Assembly (NCBI RefSeq): GCF_905207245.1
Contig: NZ_CAJLKP010000037.1
Location: 1 to 57,064 of the forward strand
Direction of reading: 5' to 3'
Origin: an uncultured Bacteroides sp.
GTDB lineage: Bacteria; Bacteroidota; Bacteroidia; Bacteroidales; Bacteroidaceae
DNA length: 57,064 nucleotides
The notes beneath the pieces are model-generated. The model did no database searches and had not been told where the DNA came from. It worked only from the letters and a program-made list of their open reading frames with translations. The position numbers and the translations under genes are program-made. Every line of letters starts with the position of its first letter. Within the stretch, counting starts at the first letter, position 1. Below are positions 8,871 through 18,598 of the stretch, in pieces.

Positions 8871-11171
8871 TTATTCGCTTTTAATGCTATGTACAGGATT
8901 GTCGTTGGCTATGTGCCAAGCCTTGATTATCACACAAGACACAATGAATAAGTTCAGGCAAAGAGCGACAACTATGTACCATACCACAGACAAAGATACT
9001 GTGTCATTGAACTGACTAATCCAAACCTCACCAGCTTTGAATGCTCCAATTATACCTATCACAACCGCCGGAACAGCCAGCCACAACACATCGCACGAAA
9101 GCAATCGTAAAACTCCGCTGACTTCCGCTCCATTCACTTTACGAATAGCAATCTCTTTGGAACGCAGGCGGATTTCATCATTCACGTAACCGACGAGTCC
9201 CATGAGGATGATAAACAAGATAGTAATAGATGCCAGTAGCGTAACGTCACGAAACACACGGACAGATTTGGAATAACTCAGTATCTCTCCCTCCATCGAA
9301 CGAAATAATAGCTCATCCTGAGGATATGCACGCCGCATTTCTTCATTCAGGCGGATTAAATTATCATCAAAAGGTTCTTTCAAACGGACATGCACATGAT
9401 TGGCTGTGCCCTCTGCCCAAGTTATCATGACCGGGTTCCGATCATCCGGCGCAAGTGGAAAACTGAACGTAGCCAGCACACCGACAACCGTACCAAAATC
9501 ATTTACCCGTTCGCCTACCCCGGTACCTTCCCATTTCATCTTCTCAACAAAAGTACGGTTCACAAGCAGTTGCCCACTGCCCGATAATCTTTGTCCGGCT
9601 GCAAGCTTCATACCCATGAAATCAAGGTAATCTGCATCGAACGCCGAACTGCGGGGGGAGAAAAGCCGATTGCCTTGGTTGTCCATTATCATATACGGAG
9701 CATAGAAACCTAACATCGTTGCACTGGCAGAAGCCACAGATTCTACATATGGCAGTCCTGCGAGAACGCTGCGTAGATTATCCGGATTCTCCAACCGCTG
9801 ATAAACATAGGCGACGCGTTCAGGGCGGAAACCACGGTCGCGACCGGTGACATAGTTATACTGCATAAGGACGACTAACATCATACCCAGTATGAACGCT
9901 GCGCCTCCGAACTGAACAAATAATAAAATCCTTTTCCAGCCACGACGACCGGAAGTGTAGCGCTGAAAGACTTGGGTTACCGGTATACGCGAGAATAATG
10001 TACCTGGTAAACATCCTCCCAACAAGAACAGCAGAGTTACCACTGATAACGGTGCCCATAGATTTTGCCAAGCAAAAAGTACACCCAGTGGAATAGAGGC
10101 CAACTCTTCCATCTTTTCGCGGAAAACATATACTAATAAGCCCATAAAGAACAATGCCAGCATAACCACCACGGCTGTCTCTATCAGGAACATGGATAAA
10201 ATGCTGTGTCCGGATGCACCGCTACACTTATGTACCCCGATAGCCTTGGCACGCTGTGTCAACGAAGCGACGGAGACTAATACATAATTCAGTGTTGTAG
10301 TAAAGAGCAATACGGCACCTAACAATGCCATTATCCAGATCATCTTCCGCACGCTTGGTTTTGAAAGATGAATGCTACGCATAGGTTCAATGCTCACTTT
10401 CAGTTCCAGGCCGCTATTTTCCGGTATATGGCGGGCGATGGTGGCCGAAAGACGGTCATTCAGTATGTCAGCATCGGCAGGAGTGCGTAAGCGCAAGTAA
10501 CCATCATAATTACCCCCACTGTTCCACCCTAACCTCCACTGGGTGTGGCGTTCAATACTGGGGAAAGAAACAATAGCTTCCGGACGGGAATACAATTCTG
10601 TATTTAGCGGTACATCATCATAAATGCCTTTGACAAGCATAGGGATACCAGCACCACCCATCTGATAGTTCAGTGTTTTTCCCAATGGAGACTCACTGCC
10701 AAAGATGGTCCGCGCTGCTGTGCGAGACAAAAAGATAACATCCGGATTACCCAATTCCTGCGGGTTTCCTTCCAACACCTTGAGACCGAGTGTAGTAAAA
10801 TAAAGGGTATCTGCCATCACAGTAGCAAAGTTGAACTTACGCTCTCCCAGGTGATAGTTACTACCAAAAAGCGAACAACTGGTCGTAGCACTCTCCACCT
10901 CATCAGGAAATTCATCAGCAATGGTAGCAGGGATGACTTCGATGGTATTGTAACCCTCACCACCCTTCAGCACACCTTCTTGCAGCCATCCGGTTTTCAC
11001 AATATAAAGATTCTCCGGCTCGTGGTAGAAATTATCAAAACTCAGTTCGAAGGCAATACGGGCAAAAAGAAAGACGGACATCAACAATCCCAATGCCAGA
11101 GTGATAACTTTGATGATATTTGATCCGCGCCCACGAAGCAAGGTCTGCAAGGTATAATAAATCTGTCTCAT
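8871..11171 (-). CDS. ABC transporter permease, MacB/FtsX type (third copy in operon)
   Basis: A 766-residue permease with two tandem units, each a periplasmic MacB-like domain plus FtsX-type helices. An N-terminal helix (about residues 18-40) precedes the first periplasmic domain. Helices around 280-300, 330-350 and 375-395 form the first FtsX unit and those in the last 120 residues form the second. The conserved cytoplasmic stretch RLRSKEIAIRKVNGAEVSGV is the coupling-helix region of this family. It is the most diverged of three consecutive paralogues. It follows the middle copy after a 14-bp gap and ends the operon. Likely role: an ATP-driven mechanotransmission exporter of peptides, lipids or antibiotics across the envelope. 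Confidence 0.85.
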   Translation of the reverse strand: MRQIYYTLQTLLRGRGSNIIKVITLALGLLMSVFLFARIAFELSFDNFYHEPENLYIVKTGWLQEGVLKGGEGYNTIEVIPATIADEFPDEVESATTSCSLFGSNYHLGERKFNFATVMADTLYFTTLGLKVLEGNPQELGNPDVIFLSRTAARTIFGSESPLGKTLNYQMGGAGIPMLVKGIYDDVPLNTELYSRPEAIVSFPSIERHTQWRLGWNSGGNYDGYLRLRTPADADILNDRLSATIARHIPENSGLELKVSIEPMRSIHLSKPSVRKMIWIMALLGAVLLFTTTLNYVLVSVASLTQRAKAIGVHKCSGASGHSILSMFLIETAVVVMLALFFMGLLVYVFREKMEELASIPLGVLFAWQNLWAPLSVVTLLFLLGGCLPGTLFSRIPVTQVFQRYTSGRRGWKRILLFVQFGGAAFILGMMLVVLMQYNYVTGRDRGFRPERVAYVYQRLENPDNLRSVLAGLPYVESVASASATMLGFYAPYMIMDNQGNRLFSPRSSAFDADYLDFMGMKLAAGQRLSGSGQLLVNRTFVEKMKWEGTGVGERVNDFGTVVGVLATFSFPLAPDDRNPVMITWAEGTANHVHVRLKEPFDDNLIRLNEEMRRAYPQDELLFRSMEGEILSYSKSVRVFRDVTLLASITILFIILMGLVGYVNDEIRLRSKEIAIRKVNGAEVSGVLRLLSCDVLWLAVPAVVIGIIGAFKAGEVWISQFNDTVSLSVVWYIVVALCLNLFIVSCVIIKAWHIANDNPVHSIKSE

Positions 11172-11185
11172 ATACTTCTATTTAT

Positions 11186-13513
11186 TTATTCACTCTTAAT
11201 ACTTTCCACCGGATTCTCATTGGCGATATACCAGGCTTTCCAAATGACACATGTTATGATTATCACCAGATTGGCAATCGCTAGCAATACATATACAGCC
11301 CAACCCAACGGTACCTGCACCGCAAAAAGGTCCATCCATATCCCATTAACGTACCACGAGCTTACGGTACCGATAATGACTGCCGGTCCTGCCACATAAA
11401 GCACGTCACGCGACAACAATTCCAGTATCATCGACGCTTCAGCACCATTCACCTTGCGGATAGCAATTTCTTTGGAACGGCGACGTACTTCGTCGGTAGT
11501 GTAACCTATCAACCCCATCAGCATTACAAAAAGCATCACGACGGCTGCCAATATGGTGGCATCACGGAAGACACGTACAATGCTATACGCCTCCTGCATC
11601 TCCTGTTCCAACGGATAAAAGTCAACGGTTTTACCCGGAAAGGCTTCGGATGCCTGACTGTTCAGTTTACTCAGGTTCTCGACAAAAGGCTCTTTCAGGC
11701 GAATATGAATGCTATTGCCAAACTTACCACACCGGACAATAAGCGGTTGTTGCGGAACATAAAAGGAAGCTGTATGAAAGTCTTTCAACACTCCCACTAC
11801 CTTGAGGTCACCAAGGCTAGTATGACCATTGTGTACCACACGCCCCAGAACCTCATCTCCCCAACGCATTATCCGGGCAAAAGTCTCATTCACCACTGCT
11901 TCATTACGTTCACGCGCCATGCGTCCTTCTTTCAGCGCCATTCCCATCATTTGCGGATAGCCTTCGGTCTCCACGCAATAGCGTGACGAGAAGATAGATT
12001 TACCGCTTTCATTCAGTATCATCATGCCACTCATTCCGATACATGGCGGATAGCTTGCCGATTCGACTGCTTCTACATAAGGCAGACCACGGAAAAACTG
12101 ACGGGCCACATCCCGTTCCGTATTATCATCAAAATGGAGATCGCCAACAGCTACACGTTTTGCATCGTAACCCGTTTCCTTATTCAGCACATAGTGATAT
12201 TGTGCCATCACTACACACATCAGTCCACAGATGAAGGATACTCCCATAAACTGAATAAAAAGTAGCGGACGTTTCCAGCCCTTCTTACCCTCGGTGTATC
12301 GGCGGAATACCTGAGATACCGGTATACGGGCGAACAGTCGTCCGGGCAATACACCGCCTATGATGAATAATACAAATACCACCAGCATCGGTACCCAAAT
12401 GCGATCGGGCACAAAAAGAGATGTTAGCTGAACTTCCATAGTCTCTTCTATCATTTCACGGAAGTTGAACAATAGCAACACCATCACTCCTATCGACAGC
12501 AAAATGATAATACCCGTTTCCAGCAGAAACATACCGAAAACCGAACCACCCGAAGCACCATTACATTTGTGTACTCCCACAGCTTTAGCACGATAGGAAA
12601 GCGAAGAAACAGAGATTAGCACATAGTTCAGCGCAGCTATAAAAAGAATAGCAAAACCAAGAAGACTCATGATGGAAATCATACTCTTTACCGTATCACT
12701 ATTGAGATATACCTCACGAATAGGCTGTATCACAGCCGTGTATCCCACACTCTCTTTTTCTTCCTGTGGAATATAATTCTGGATAACAGCATCCAGACGG
12801 GCATTGAACTTTTCAACATCTATTTTCACGCCCGGGCGTAGGCGGATATACTGGAAGTAAGAATCTCCGCCTTGCCAGGTATTTTCCGCCCACTCGCGGC
12901 TCCATCCTGTGGCTATGGAGATGACAGCTTCAGGATTCATAGTTGCATTTTCCGGTAGGGCTGCGTATGTGCCCTTCACTGTCAGTTGTATCTGTTTATC
13001 ATAATTTATCACTTTCCCGATGGGATTTTCATCACCGAACATTTTCCGAGCCAAGCGATCACTGAGGAAGACAACATCTTTCTGTTGCAGTTCCCGTACG
13101 GCATCTCCCGTCAGCACCTCAATCCCCATAGTACGGAAGAAAAGAGAATCAGCCATAACCTTATAGTCACTGAAACGTACACTACCATTATACAACGGAC
13201 CGAAGACCATGTACTTGCAGACATTGACGGCAGATTCCACTTCATCCGGAAAATTCTCAAGAATGAATCCTGCCACTACCGGTAAGTTCATCTCGTTGGG
13301 TTCGTCGTCACGTTCTCCATCTACGGTCCAGACGGAAAGCACCTGATAGAGTTGGTCATAGTCCTTGTAGCAGGTATTACAACTCTTTTCAAATGCCACG
13401 CGGGCGAAAAGCAGGATACTCATTGTCAGAGCCAACCCAAGGGAAATGACCTTGATGACATTAGAACCACGACCGCGCAGCAACGTTTGAATGACATAAT
13501 AGATTTGCTTCAT
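11186..13513 (-). CDS. ABC transporter permease, MacB/FtsX type (second copy)
   Basis: A 775-residue paralogue of its two neighbours, closest to the one upstream; both begin with nearly the same MKQIYYVIQTLLRGRGSN. It has the same two-unit topology and the coupling segment RRRSKEIAIRKVNGAEASMI. The shared AKAVGVHKCNGASGGSVFGM segment marks the first FtsX unit. Gaps of 14 bp to both neighbours show a single transcript with the ATPase gene. The three permeases probably form alternative homo- or heterodimers with one ATPase. Confidence 0.85.
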   Translation of the reverse strand: MKQIYYVIQTLLRGRGSNVIKVISLGLALTMSILLFARVAFEKSCNTCYKDYDQLYQVLSVWTVDGERDDEPNEMNLPVVAGFILENFPDEVESAVNVCKYMVFGPLYNGSVRFSDYKVMADSLFFRTMGIEVLTGDAVRELQQKDVVFLSDRLARKMFGDENPIGKVINYDKQIQLTVKGTYAALPENATMNPEAVISIATGWSREWAENTWQGGDSYFQYIRLRPGVKIDVEKFNARLDAVIQNYIPQEEKESVGYTAVIQPIREVYLNSDTVKSMISIMSLLGFAILFIAALNYVLISVSSLSYRAKAVGVHKCNGASGGSVFGMFLLETGIIILLSIGVMVLLLFNFREMIEETMEVQLTSLFVPDRIWVPMLVVFVLFIIGGVLPGRLFARIPVSQVFRRYTEGKKGWKRPLLFIQFMGVSFICGLMCVVMAQYHYVLNKETGYDAKRVAVGDLHFDDNTERDVARQFFRGLPYVEAVESASYPPCIGMSGMMILNESGKSIFSSRYCVETEGYPQMMGMALKEGRMARERNEAVVNETFARIMRWGDEVLGRVVHNGHTSLGDLKVVGVLKDFHTASFYVPQQPLIVRCGKFGNSIHIRLKEPFVENLSKLNSQASEAFPGKTVDFYPLEQEMQEAYSIVRVFRDATILAAVVMLFVMLMGLIGYTTDEVRRRSKEIAIRKVNGAEASMILELLSRDVLYVAGPAVIIGTVSSWYVNGIWMDLFAVQVPLGWAVYVLLAIANLVIIITCVIWKAWYIANENPVESIKSE

Positions 13514-13527
13514 ACTCTAAAATTTCT

Positions 13528-15840
13528 TTATTCGCTCTTGATACTGTTCACCGGATTTTCATTCGCAATTTTCCAGGATTTCCAGATGACACAAGCGACA
13601 ATGATAATCAAGATAACCAGTGCAATCAGCACATATACAACCCAGCTAAGCGGCACTTGTGTGGCAAACTGTTCCATCCACATCCCATTGACATACCACG
13701 AAGCAAGCGTACCGATGACAACGGCAGGTCCGGCCACATAAAGTATATCTTTAGAGAGTAGTTCCAGTATGCCCAGAGATTCCGCCCCGTTCACCTTGCG
13801 AATGGCAATTTCCTTTGAACGACGACGCACCTCGTCTGTGGTGTAACCTATCAAGCCCATCAGCATGATAAAGAACATGGTCAATGCAGCCAGTATGGTA
13901 GCGTTACTAAACACACGCACAGCATTATATCCCTCCAGTATCTGTTGCTCCATTCCGTCGAAATCTATTGTTTTGTCCGGATATGCCTCAGATACATCTT
14001 TATTCAGGCGACGCAGATTCTCTGCAAAAGGTTCCTTAAGCCGTACGTGAACGGTGTTGCCAAAGGTACGGGTATAACCGAAGATTATGACATCCTGCGG
14101 TTGGTAAAAGGAACCTATATGAAAGTCTTTCAGTATACCTACCACTTTATAATTTTCACCTTCCATACGCAACGGATGATTCAGAGCTTTATCTCCCCAA
14201 CGCATCCGCTCCACAAAAGCCTCGTTCACTACGATTTCATCCGTAGCACGTGCAGGGCGACCTTCCTTCATGGTCATGCCCATCATCTTAAAATAATCTT
14301 CAGGCGCATGGCTGGTACGAGTTGAGAAAAGCGATTGTCCACTCTCACCTTGAATCATCGAGCCACTATAACTCCAGATAGGGGTACTGACGGCACAAGA
14401 TACCTCTTCCACATAAGGTAGTCCACGAAAGAACTGCAACGCTGGTTCACTTTCTTCGCCTTTACCAAAATAAGCTCCCCCCACTGCTACACGGCGTGGG
14501 TTGTAGCCCATATCTTTATCTTTCACATAATTGTATTGTGCCATTACCACATACATCAATCCGCAGATGAAAGCCACACCAGCAAACTGAACGAAAAGCA
14601 ACGGACGCTTCCAGCCTTTCTTTCCTTCCGTGTAGCGGCGGAATACCTGCGATACGGGTATTCGGGCAAACAATCTGCCCGGCAGCACGCCACCTACAAT
14701 GAACAAAGCCAGCACTACGGCAAGTGGTACCCAGATACGGTCCGGTGCAAAAAGTATGCTTAACTTAGCCGCAGTGGTATCTTCAATAAATCCTTGAAAA
14801 TTCAGCAATATCAAAACCATTAACATCAAAGCCAGCACAATGATGATGCCCGTCTCCAACAGGAACATGCTAAACACTGTGCCTCCGCTTGCACCACTGC
14901 ACTTATGCACGCCCACCGCTTTGGCACGGTAAGTAAGCGAAGAAATAGATATCAACACGTAGTTCAGCGCTGCGATAAAGAGAATTGCAAGGGCAAGAAT
15001 GCTCATGATACTGTCCATACGTTTCACTTGGTCTTCGTTACGATACACATCGCGAATAGGCTTCACAAAGGCGGTGTAACCATAAGCTTTCTTGTCTTCT
15101 TCCGGACGATATTTCTGGATCATGGCATCCAGACGGGCATTCACTACTTCTTTGTCGGCTCCCGGACGGAAGCGGATATATTCGTAATAACTGTCGCCTC
15201 CGCGCCAGGAGTAGTTGCCCCAGCCACGACTCCAGGCAGTGGGCATGGATACGACTCCCTCTGGACGCATTGTGGCGTTTTCCGGCAAGGCAGCATAGGT
15301 GCCCTTCACTGTAAATTGTAGCTCTTTGTTGTAACTTAACACTTTCCCGATGGGGTCCTCATCACCAAAAATTTTCTGTGCTAAACGGTCACTCAGAAAA
15401 ATGACATCCGGCTGTACCAATTCCTTTTCCGGATTTCCACTCAGTACTTCAATGCCCATAGTACGGAAGAAAAGCGAGTCGGCCAGCAGTTTTCCATCAT
15501 CGAAACGAACGTCGCCATTATACAGAGGTCCGCCAATGAAATAAGCAGTGCTGGTGGCGGATTCCACCTCTTGAGGGAAATTTTCAAGAATGGCACCCGC
15601 TACTGGGCCACAATTCTGTTTCTGAGGTTCAAATTGTTCTCCATCAGCAGAAAAAATGGAAAATATCTGATATAGATTATCGTAATCTTTATAGCAAGTA
15701 TCGTAACTTTGCTCAAAAGCTACACGGGCAAACAGCAAGATACTCATCGTCAGTCCCAACCCGAGGGAGATGACTTTGATGATGTTTGAACCACGTCCGC
15801 GCAGTAAAGTTTGTATTACGTAATAGATTTGTTTCATCAC
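13528..15840 (-). CDS. ABC transporter permease, MacB/FtsX type (first copy)
   Basis: A 770-residue permease directly after the ATPase gene (8-bp gap), with either of two consecutive Met codons as start. Topology and motifs are as in its two downstream paralogues: N-terminal helix, MacB-like periplasmic domain, first FtsX unit with AKAVGVHKCSGASGGTVFSM, second periplasmic domain, and a final FtsX unit preceded by RRRSKEIAIRKVNGAESLGI. The periplasmic loops differ most between copies, which suggests different cargo or partners. No HlyD or TolC gene adjoins this operon, so it may act without an outer-membrane duct. Confidence 0.85.
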   Translation of the reverse strand: MMKQIYYVIQTLLRGRGSNIIKVISLGLGLTMSILLFARVAFEQSYDTCYKDYDNLYQIFSIFSADGEQFEPQKQNCGPVAGAILENFPQEVESATSTAYFIGGPLYNGDVRFDDGKLLADSLFFRTMGIEVLSGNPEKELVQPDVIFLSDRLAQKIFGDEDPIGKVLSYNKELQFTVKGTYAALPENATMRPEGVVSMPTAWSRGWGNYSWRGGDSYYEYIRFRPGADKEVVNARLDAMIQKYRPEEDKKAYGYTAFVKPIRDVYRNEDQVKRMDSIMSILALAILFIAALNYVLISISSLTYRAKAVGVHKCSGASGGTVFSMFLLETGIIIVLALMLMVLILLNFQGFIEDTTAAKLSILFAPDRIWVPLAVVLALFIVGGVLPGRLFARIPVSQVFRRYTEGKKGWKRPLLFVQFAGVAFICGLMYVVMAQYNYVKDKDMGYNPRRVAVGGAYFGKGEESEPALQFFRGLPYVEEVSCAVSTPIWSYSGSMIQGESGQSLFSTRTSHAPEDYFKMMGMTMKEGRPARATDEIVVNEAFVERMRWGDKALNHPLRMEGENYKVVGILKDFHIGSFYQPQDVIIFGYTRTFGNTVHVRLKEPFAENLRRLNKDVSEAYPDKTIDFDGMEQQILEGYNAVRVFSNATILAALTMFFIMLMGLIGYTTDEVRRRSKEIAIRKVNGAESLGILELLSKDILYVAGPAVVIGTLASWYVNGMWMEQFATQVPLSWVVYVLIALVILIIIVACVIWKSWKIANENPVNSIKSE

Positions 15841-15848
15841 ATTTTTTA

Positions 15849-16526
15849 TTAATTCGTTGCAACACTTGCCACAATACTACCATCGAAAAGATGCACAGTG
15901 CGGTGAGCAAAACTTGCATCGTGCTGCGAGTGCGTCACCATGATAATAGTGGTTCCTTCCCGGTTGAGCTCTGTCAGCAAGTTCATCACTTCCGCACCAT
16001 TCTTAGAGTCCAGATTACCGGTCGGCTCATCGGCAAGTATCAGCTTCGGATTGGTAACGACTGCACGGGCAATAGCCACACGCTGTTGCTGACCACCGGA
16101 AAGTTGTTGCGGGAAGTGCTTGGCGCGATGACTGATATTCATACGTTTCAGAATATCTTCCACCATTCGGCGACGTTCAGAAGCTTTGATGCCGAGATAA
16201 GTTAGAGGCAGCTCTACATTCTCGTACACATTCAGTTCGTCAATCAGGTTAAAGCTCTGGAATACAAAACCTAACTTGCCTTTGCGAACACGTGTACGCT
16301 CTTTTTCTTTCAAATCGCCTACTTCCTGTCCTAAAAGTTTATATGAACCTTCTGTCGGATTATCCAATAGTCCCAGTATATTCAACAAAGTTGACTTACC
16401 ACAACCTGACGGTCCCATAATGGCTACAAACTCTCCCTCTTTCACTTCAAGGTTCACGTGGTTCAATGCCACTGTTTCCACTTCCGTTGTACGGAACACT
16501 TTGCTGATGTCATTAATTTCAATCAT
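15849..16526 (-). CDS. ABC transporter ATP-binding protein, MacB/LolD type
   Basis: The ATPase of the exporter. Walker A is GPSGCGKST, the Q-loop is FVFQSFNL, the signature is LSGGQQQRVAIARA, Walker B is LILADEPTGNLD, and the switch His is in MVTHSQHDASFA. ADEPTGNLDS is typical of the MacB/LolD/FtsE branch. An in-frame ATG at 16580 exists, but the family starts at MIEINDISKVF, so I chose 16526. First gene of a four-gene operon with three permeases; the sigma-54-like promoter lies about 90 bp upstream. Confidence 0.92.
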   Translation of the reverse strand: MIEINDISKVFRTTEVETVALNHVNLEVKEGEFVAIMGPSGCGKSTLLNILGLLDNPTEGSYKLLGQEVGDLKEKERTRVRKGKLGFVFQSFNLIDELNVYENVELPLTYLGIKASERRRMVEDILKRMNISHRAKHFPQQLSGGQQQRVAIARAVVTNPKLILADEPTGNLDSKNGAEVMNLLTELNREGTTIIMVTHSQHDASFAHRTVHLFDGSIVASVATN

Positions 16527-16617
16527 AATGCTTTTTATTATGTTATTTACTATGTATTTATTATTTCTTTTACTGTTCACTGGATTTTAATACTTGCTAT
16601 ATCCTGTTTATATTAAA

Positions 16618-16632
16618 ACAGAAAGCGTGCCA
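16618..16632 (-). promoter_or_regulatory. Probable sigma-54 promoter of the ABC exporter operon
   Basis: On the minus strand TGGCAC (16632-16627) matches the -24 element of sigma-54 promoters. The -12 position reads CTGT instead of TTGC, so it keeps the critical G but not the following C. The spacing from GG to the -12 G is correct. No TAnnTTTG box competes nearby. Supporting context is the pair of palindromes upstream at 16688-16725. Confidence 0.45.
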
Positions 16633-16687
16633 AAGCATAAAAACTGTTTATTATCAAGAAATTAACTTTTCAAACGTCCACCATTAC

Positions 16688-16725
16688 TGTCTAATAATTA
16701 GACACCTCCGTCCAAAAATTAGACA
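16688..16725. promoter_or_regulatory. Tandem palindromic operator / enhancer sites
   Basis: TGTCTAATAATTAGACA (16688-16704) is a perfect palindrome, and CGTCCAAAAATTAGACA (16709-16725) is an imperfect copy. They are offset by 21 bp, two helical turns, so a dimeric regulator could bind both on one face. They lie 60-100 bp upstream of the sigma-54-like promoter of the exporter operon, the usual place for enhancer-binding activator sites. The activator gene is not in the window. The rest of 16527-16854 shows nothing else I can support except a TATCTTTG box at 16801-16808 that could serve the next gene. Confidence 0.55.
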
Positions 16726-16854
16726 CCCGGCAAGAAGAGCCCCATACGAAAGGAACAGAAAAAAGGAAGATAAGACAAGTATTTATCAAAAAGAAAACTC
16801 TATCTTTGCCCGCAGTTTTCTCAAAGATACTAATAATGTTAATATTTACAACAC

Positions 16855-17661
16855 ATGAAACTATCTAAACTCCTATTCATCCCGCTTATAGGGCTATGCA
16901 TGAGCGGTTGTGACATGATAGATTATCATCCCTATGATGTGCGCATCAGTGGTCAGACGGACATAAATAATTATAACATTCAAAGGATAGAGGCAAGTTG
17001 CAAAGACAAAACCACTATCCGTTTCGCCACCTTAAGTGACTCACAACGCTGGTATGATGAAACCGTAGATTTCGTTAACCACCTCAATAAACGAAACGAT
17101 ATTGATTTCGTTATCCATGATGGAGACTTTAGTGATTTCGGGGTCACGGACGAATTCCTGTGGCAACGGGACATATTGAACAAGCTGAACGTTCCCTATG
17201 TCGGCCTGATTGGTAATCATGACTGCATCGGTACGGGTGAAGACACTTTTCGTGCCATTTTTGGTGACCCGAACTTTGCTTTTATTGCCGGACGCATCAA
17301 GTTTGTCTGTCTGAATACCAATGCCATTGAGTATGATTACTCACGCCCTATCCCGGACTTTGATTTTATCTCCAGTCAACTTGAAGAGCGTTGTGAAGAG
17401 TACGACCGCACTATATTCTCTATGCACATTCGTCCCTTCTGCTATGAATTCAACAACAATGTAGCCCAGGTTTTCCAGTATAGTATTACACAATTTCCCG
17501 GATTACTATTCTGCACGGCAGGTCATGAACATCGTTTATTTGAAGAAGATCTTTTTCAGGATGGCGTGATGTATTACATGAACGACTGTATGAAAAACCG
17601 CACCTACTATATATTCACTGTAACACCTGACGGATATGAGCGTGAAGTGGTCTATTACTAA
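16855..17661 (+). CDS. Metallophosphoesterase lipoprotein
   Basis: A calcineurin-like phosphoesterase of 268 residues. The lipobox LCMSGC (Cys at about 19) predicts lipidation and envelope location. Metal-site motifs appear in order: ATLSDSQ (in place of the usual DxH), VIHDGDFSDFG, GLIGNHDCIG, SMHIRPF and CTAGHEHRLF. The first Asp/His position is altered but the GNHD and GHxH motifs are intact. The last codons overlap the start of the next gene by 26 bp, so the two are co-expressed. The substrate is unknown. Confidence 0.8.
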   Translation: MKLSKLLFIPLIGLCMSGCDMIDYHPYDVRISGQTDINNYNIQRIEASCKDKTTIRFATLSDSQRWYDETVDFVNHLNKRNDIDFVIHDGDFSDFGVTDEFLWQRDILNKLNVPYVGLIGNHDCIGTGEDTFRAIFGDPNFAFIAGRIKFVCLNTNAIEYDYSRPIPDFDFISSQLEERCEEYDRTIFSMHIRPFCYEFNNNVAQVFQYSITQFPGLLFCTAGHEHRLFEEDLFQDGVMYYMNDCMKNRTYYIFTVTPDGYEREVVYY

Positions 17662-18400
17662 AGTACTGATGTGTTCCCTCCTTGTTTGCTCATCAGTGAC
17701 CCATGCACAAGAAACCAAAACAATTGAAGCACACCAGGTATTCAGAGATACCGTAATCATTACGAAATATGATACTGTGTGGATGGAAAAAGAGAGGGTG
17801 AAAATAGATAGTGCCGACGTTAGCAATAAACGTTACAGTCGTTATGACAAACGCATTCATCGCTACCGGAAACACTGGGAAAATTTGATCCCCACACATA
17901 CGAAACTGCAATTTGCCGGTAATATGGGATTGCTGTCTCTGGGCACTGGATGGGATTACGGAAAACGCAACCAATGGGAAACGGATATATTTCTTGGTTT
18001 CTTGCCTAAATATAATTCTAAACGTAACAAGATCACTATGACCCTGAAGCAAAATTATATGCCTTGGAGCATTGATCTTGGAAAAGATTTCTCGGTAGAG
18101 CCACTTGCTTGTGGAATATATTTCAACACTGTATTTGGCAGTGAATTCTGGACAAATGAACCTGACCGTTATCCCAAAGGATATTATGGTTTTTCGTCCA
18201 GGGTACGTATCCACGTCTTCCTCGGACAGCGACTGACGTATGATATCCCGCCACATTGGCGATTGGGTGCCAGAGCAATTACTTTTTTCTATGAGATAAG
18301 TACCTGCGACTTATATGTGGTAAGTGCGTTTGTTAACAAATATCTGAAACCGAAAGATTACCTCAGTCTGTCATTCGGTCTGAAAACGCAGTTATTTTAG
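17636..18400 (+). CDS. Outer-membrane beta-barrel-like protein (DUF3575-like)
   Basis: A 254-residue exported protein with an N-terminal signal peptide ending in THAQ. A charged linker rich in Arg/Tyr follows, then alternating hydrophobic strands ending in Phe (SLSFGLKTQLF), as in small outer-membrane barrels. LQFAGNMGLLSLGTGWDYG looks like the first strands. It starts within the end of the phosphoesterase gene, so the two form a coupled pair. The family assignment is tentative and no ligand is evident. Confidence 0.55.
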   Translation: MSVKWSITKVLMCSLLVCSSVTHAQETKTIEAHQVFRDTVIITKYDTVWMEKERVKIDSADVSNKRYSRYDKRIHRYRKHWENLIPTHTKLQFAGNMGLLSLGTGWDYGKRNQWETDIFLGFLPKYNSKRNKITMTLKQNYMPWSIDLGKDFSVEPLACGIYFNTVFGSEFWTNEPDRYPKGYYGFSSRVRIHVFLGQRLTYDIPPHWRLGARAITFFYEISTCDLYVVSAFVNKYLKPKDYLSLSFGLKTQLF

Positions 18401-18542
18401 CTATGTTACATACACAAAGTCATGTCTGCATCACGCAGACATGACCTCGAGAGAATTTATAGAGTTTAATACATGTTATACGAACTCTTCGACCATATAC
18501 ATGTAAACAGTGTGACAAAATTGTAAAATTCATAATTAAACA

Positions 18543-18581
18543 AAAAGGGCCGCATCTTCTTATACGAAGTGCAGCCCTTTT
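18543..18581 (-). terminator. Bidirectional terminator after proS
   Basis: AAAAGGGC-GCATCTTC pairs with GAAGTGC-GCCCTTTT, with T runs on both sides. It ends the proS transcript on the minus strand and could also stop the convergent barrel-protein transcript. A smaller hairpin without a T run (CATGTCTGC/GCAGACATG, 18421-18443) lies just before it. Confidence 0.75.
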
Positions 18582-18598
18582 CCTTTTATTTCTCTTTC

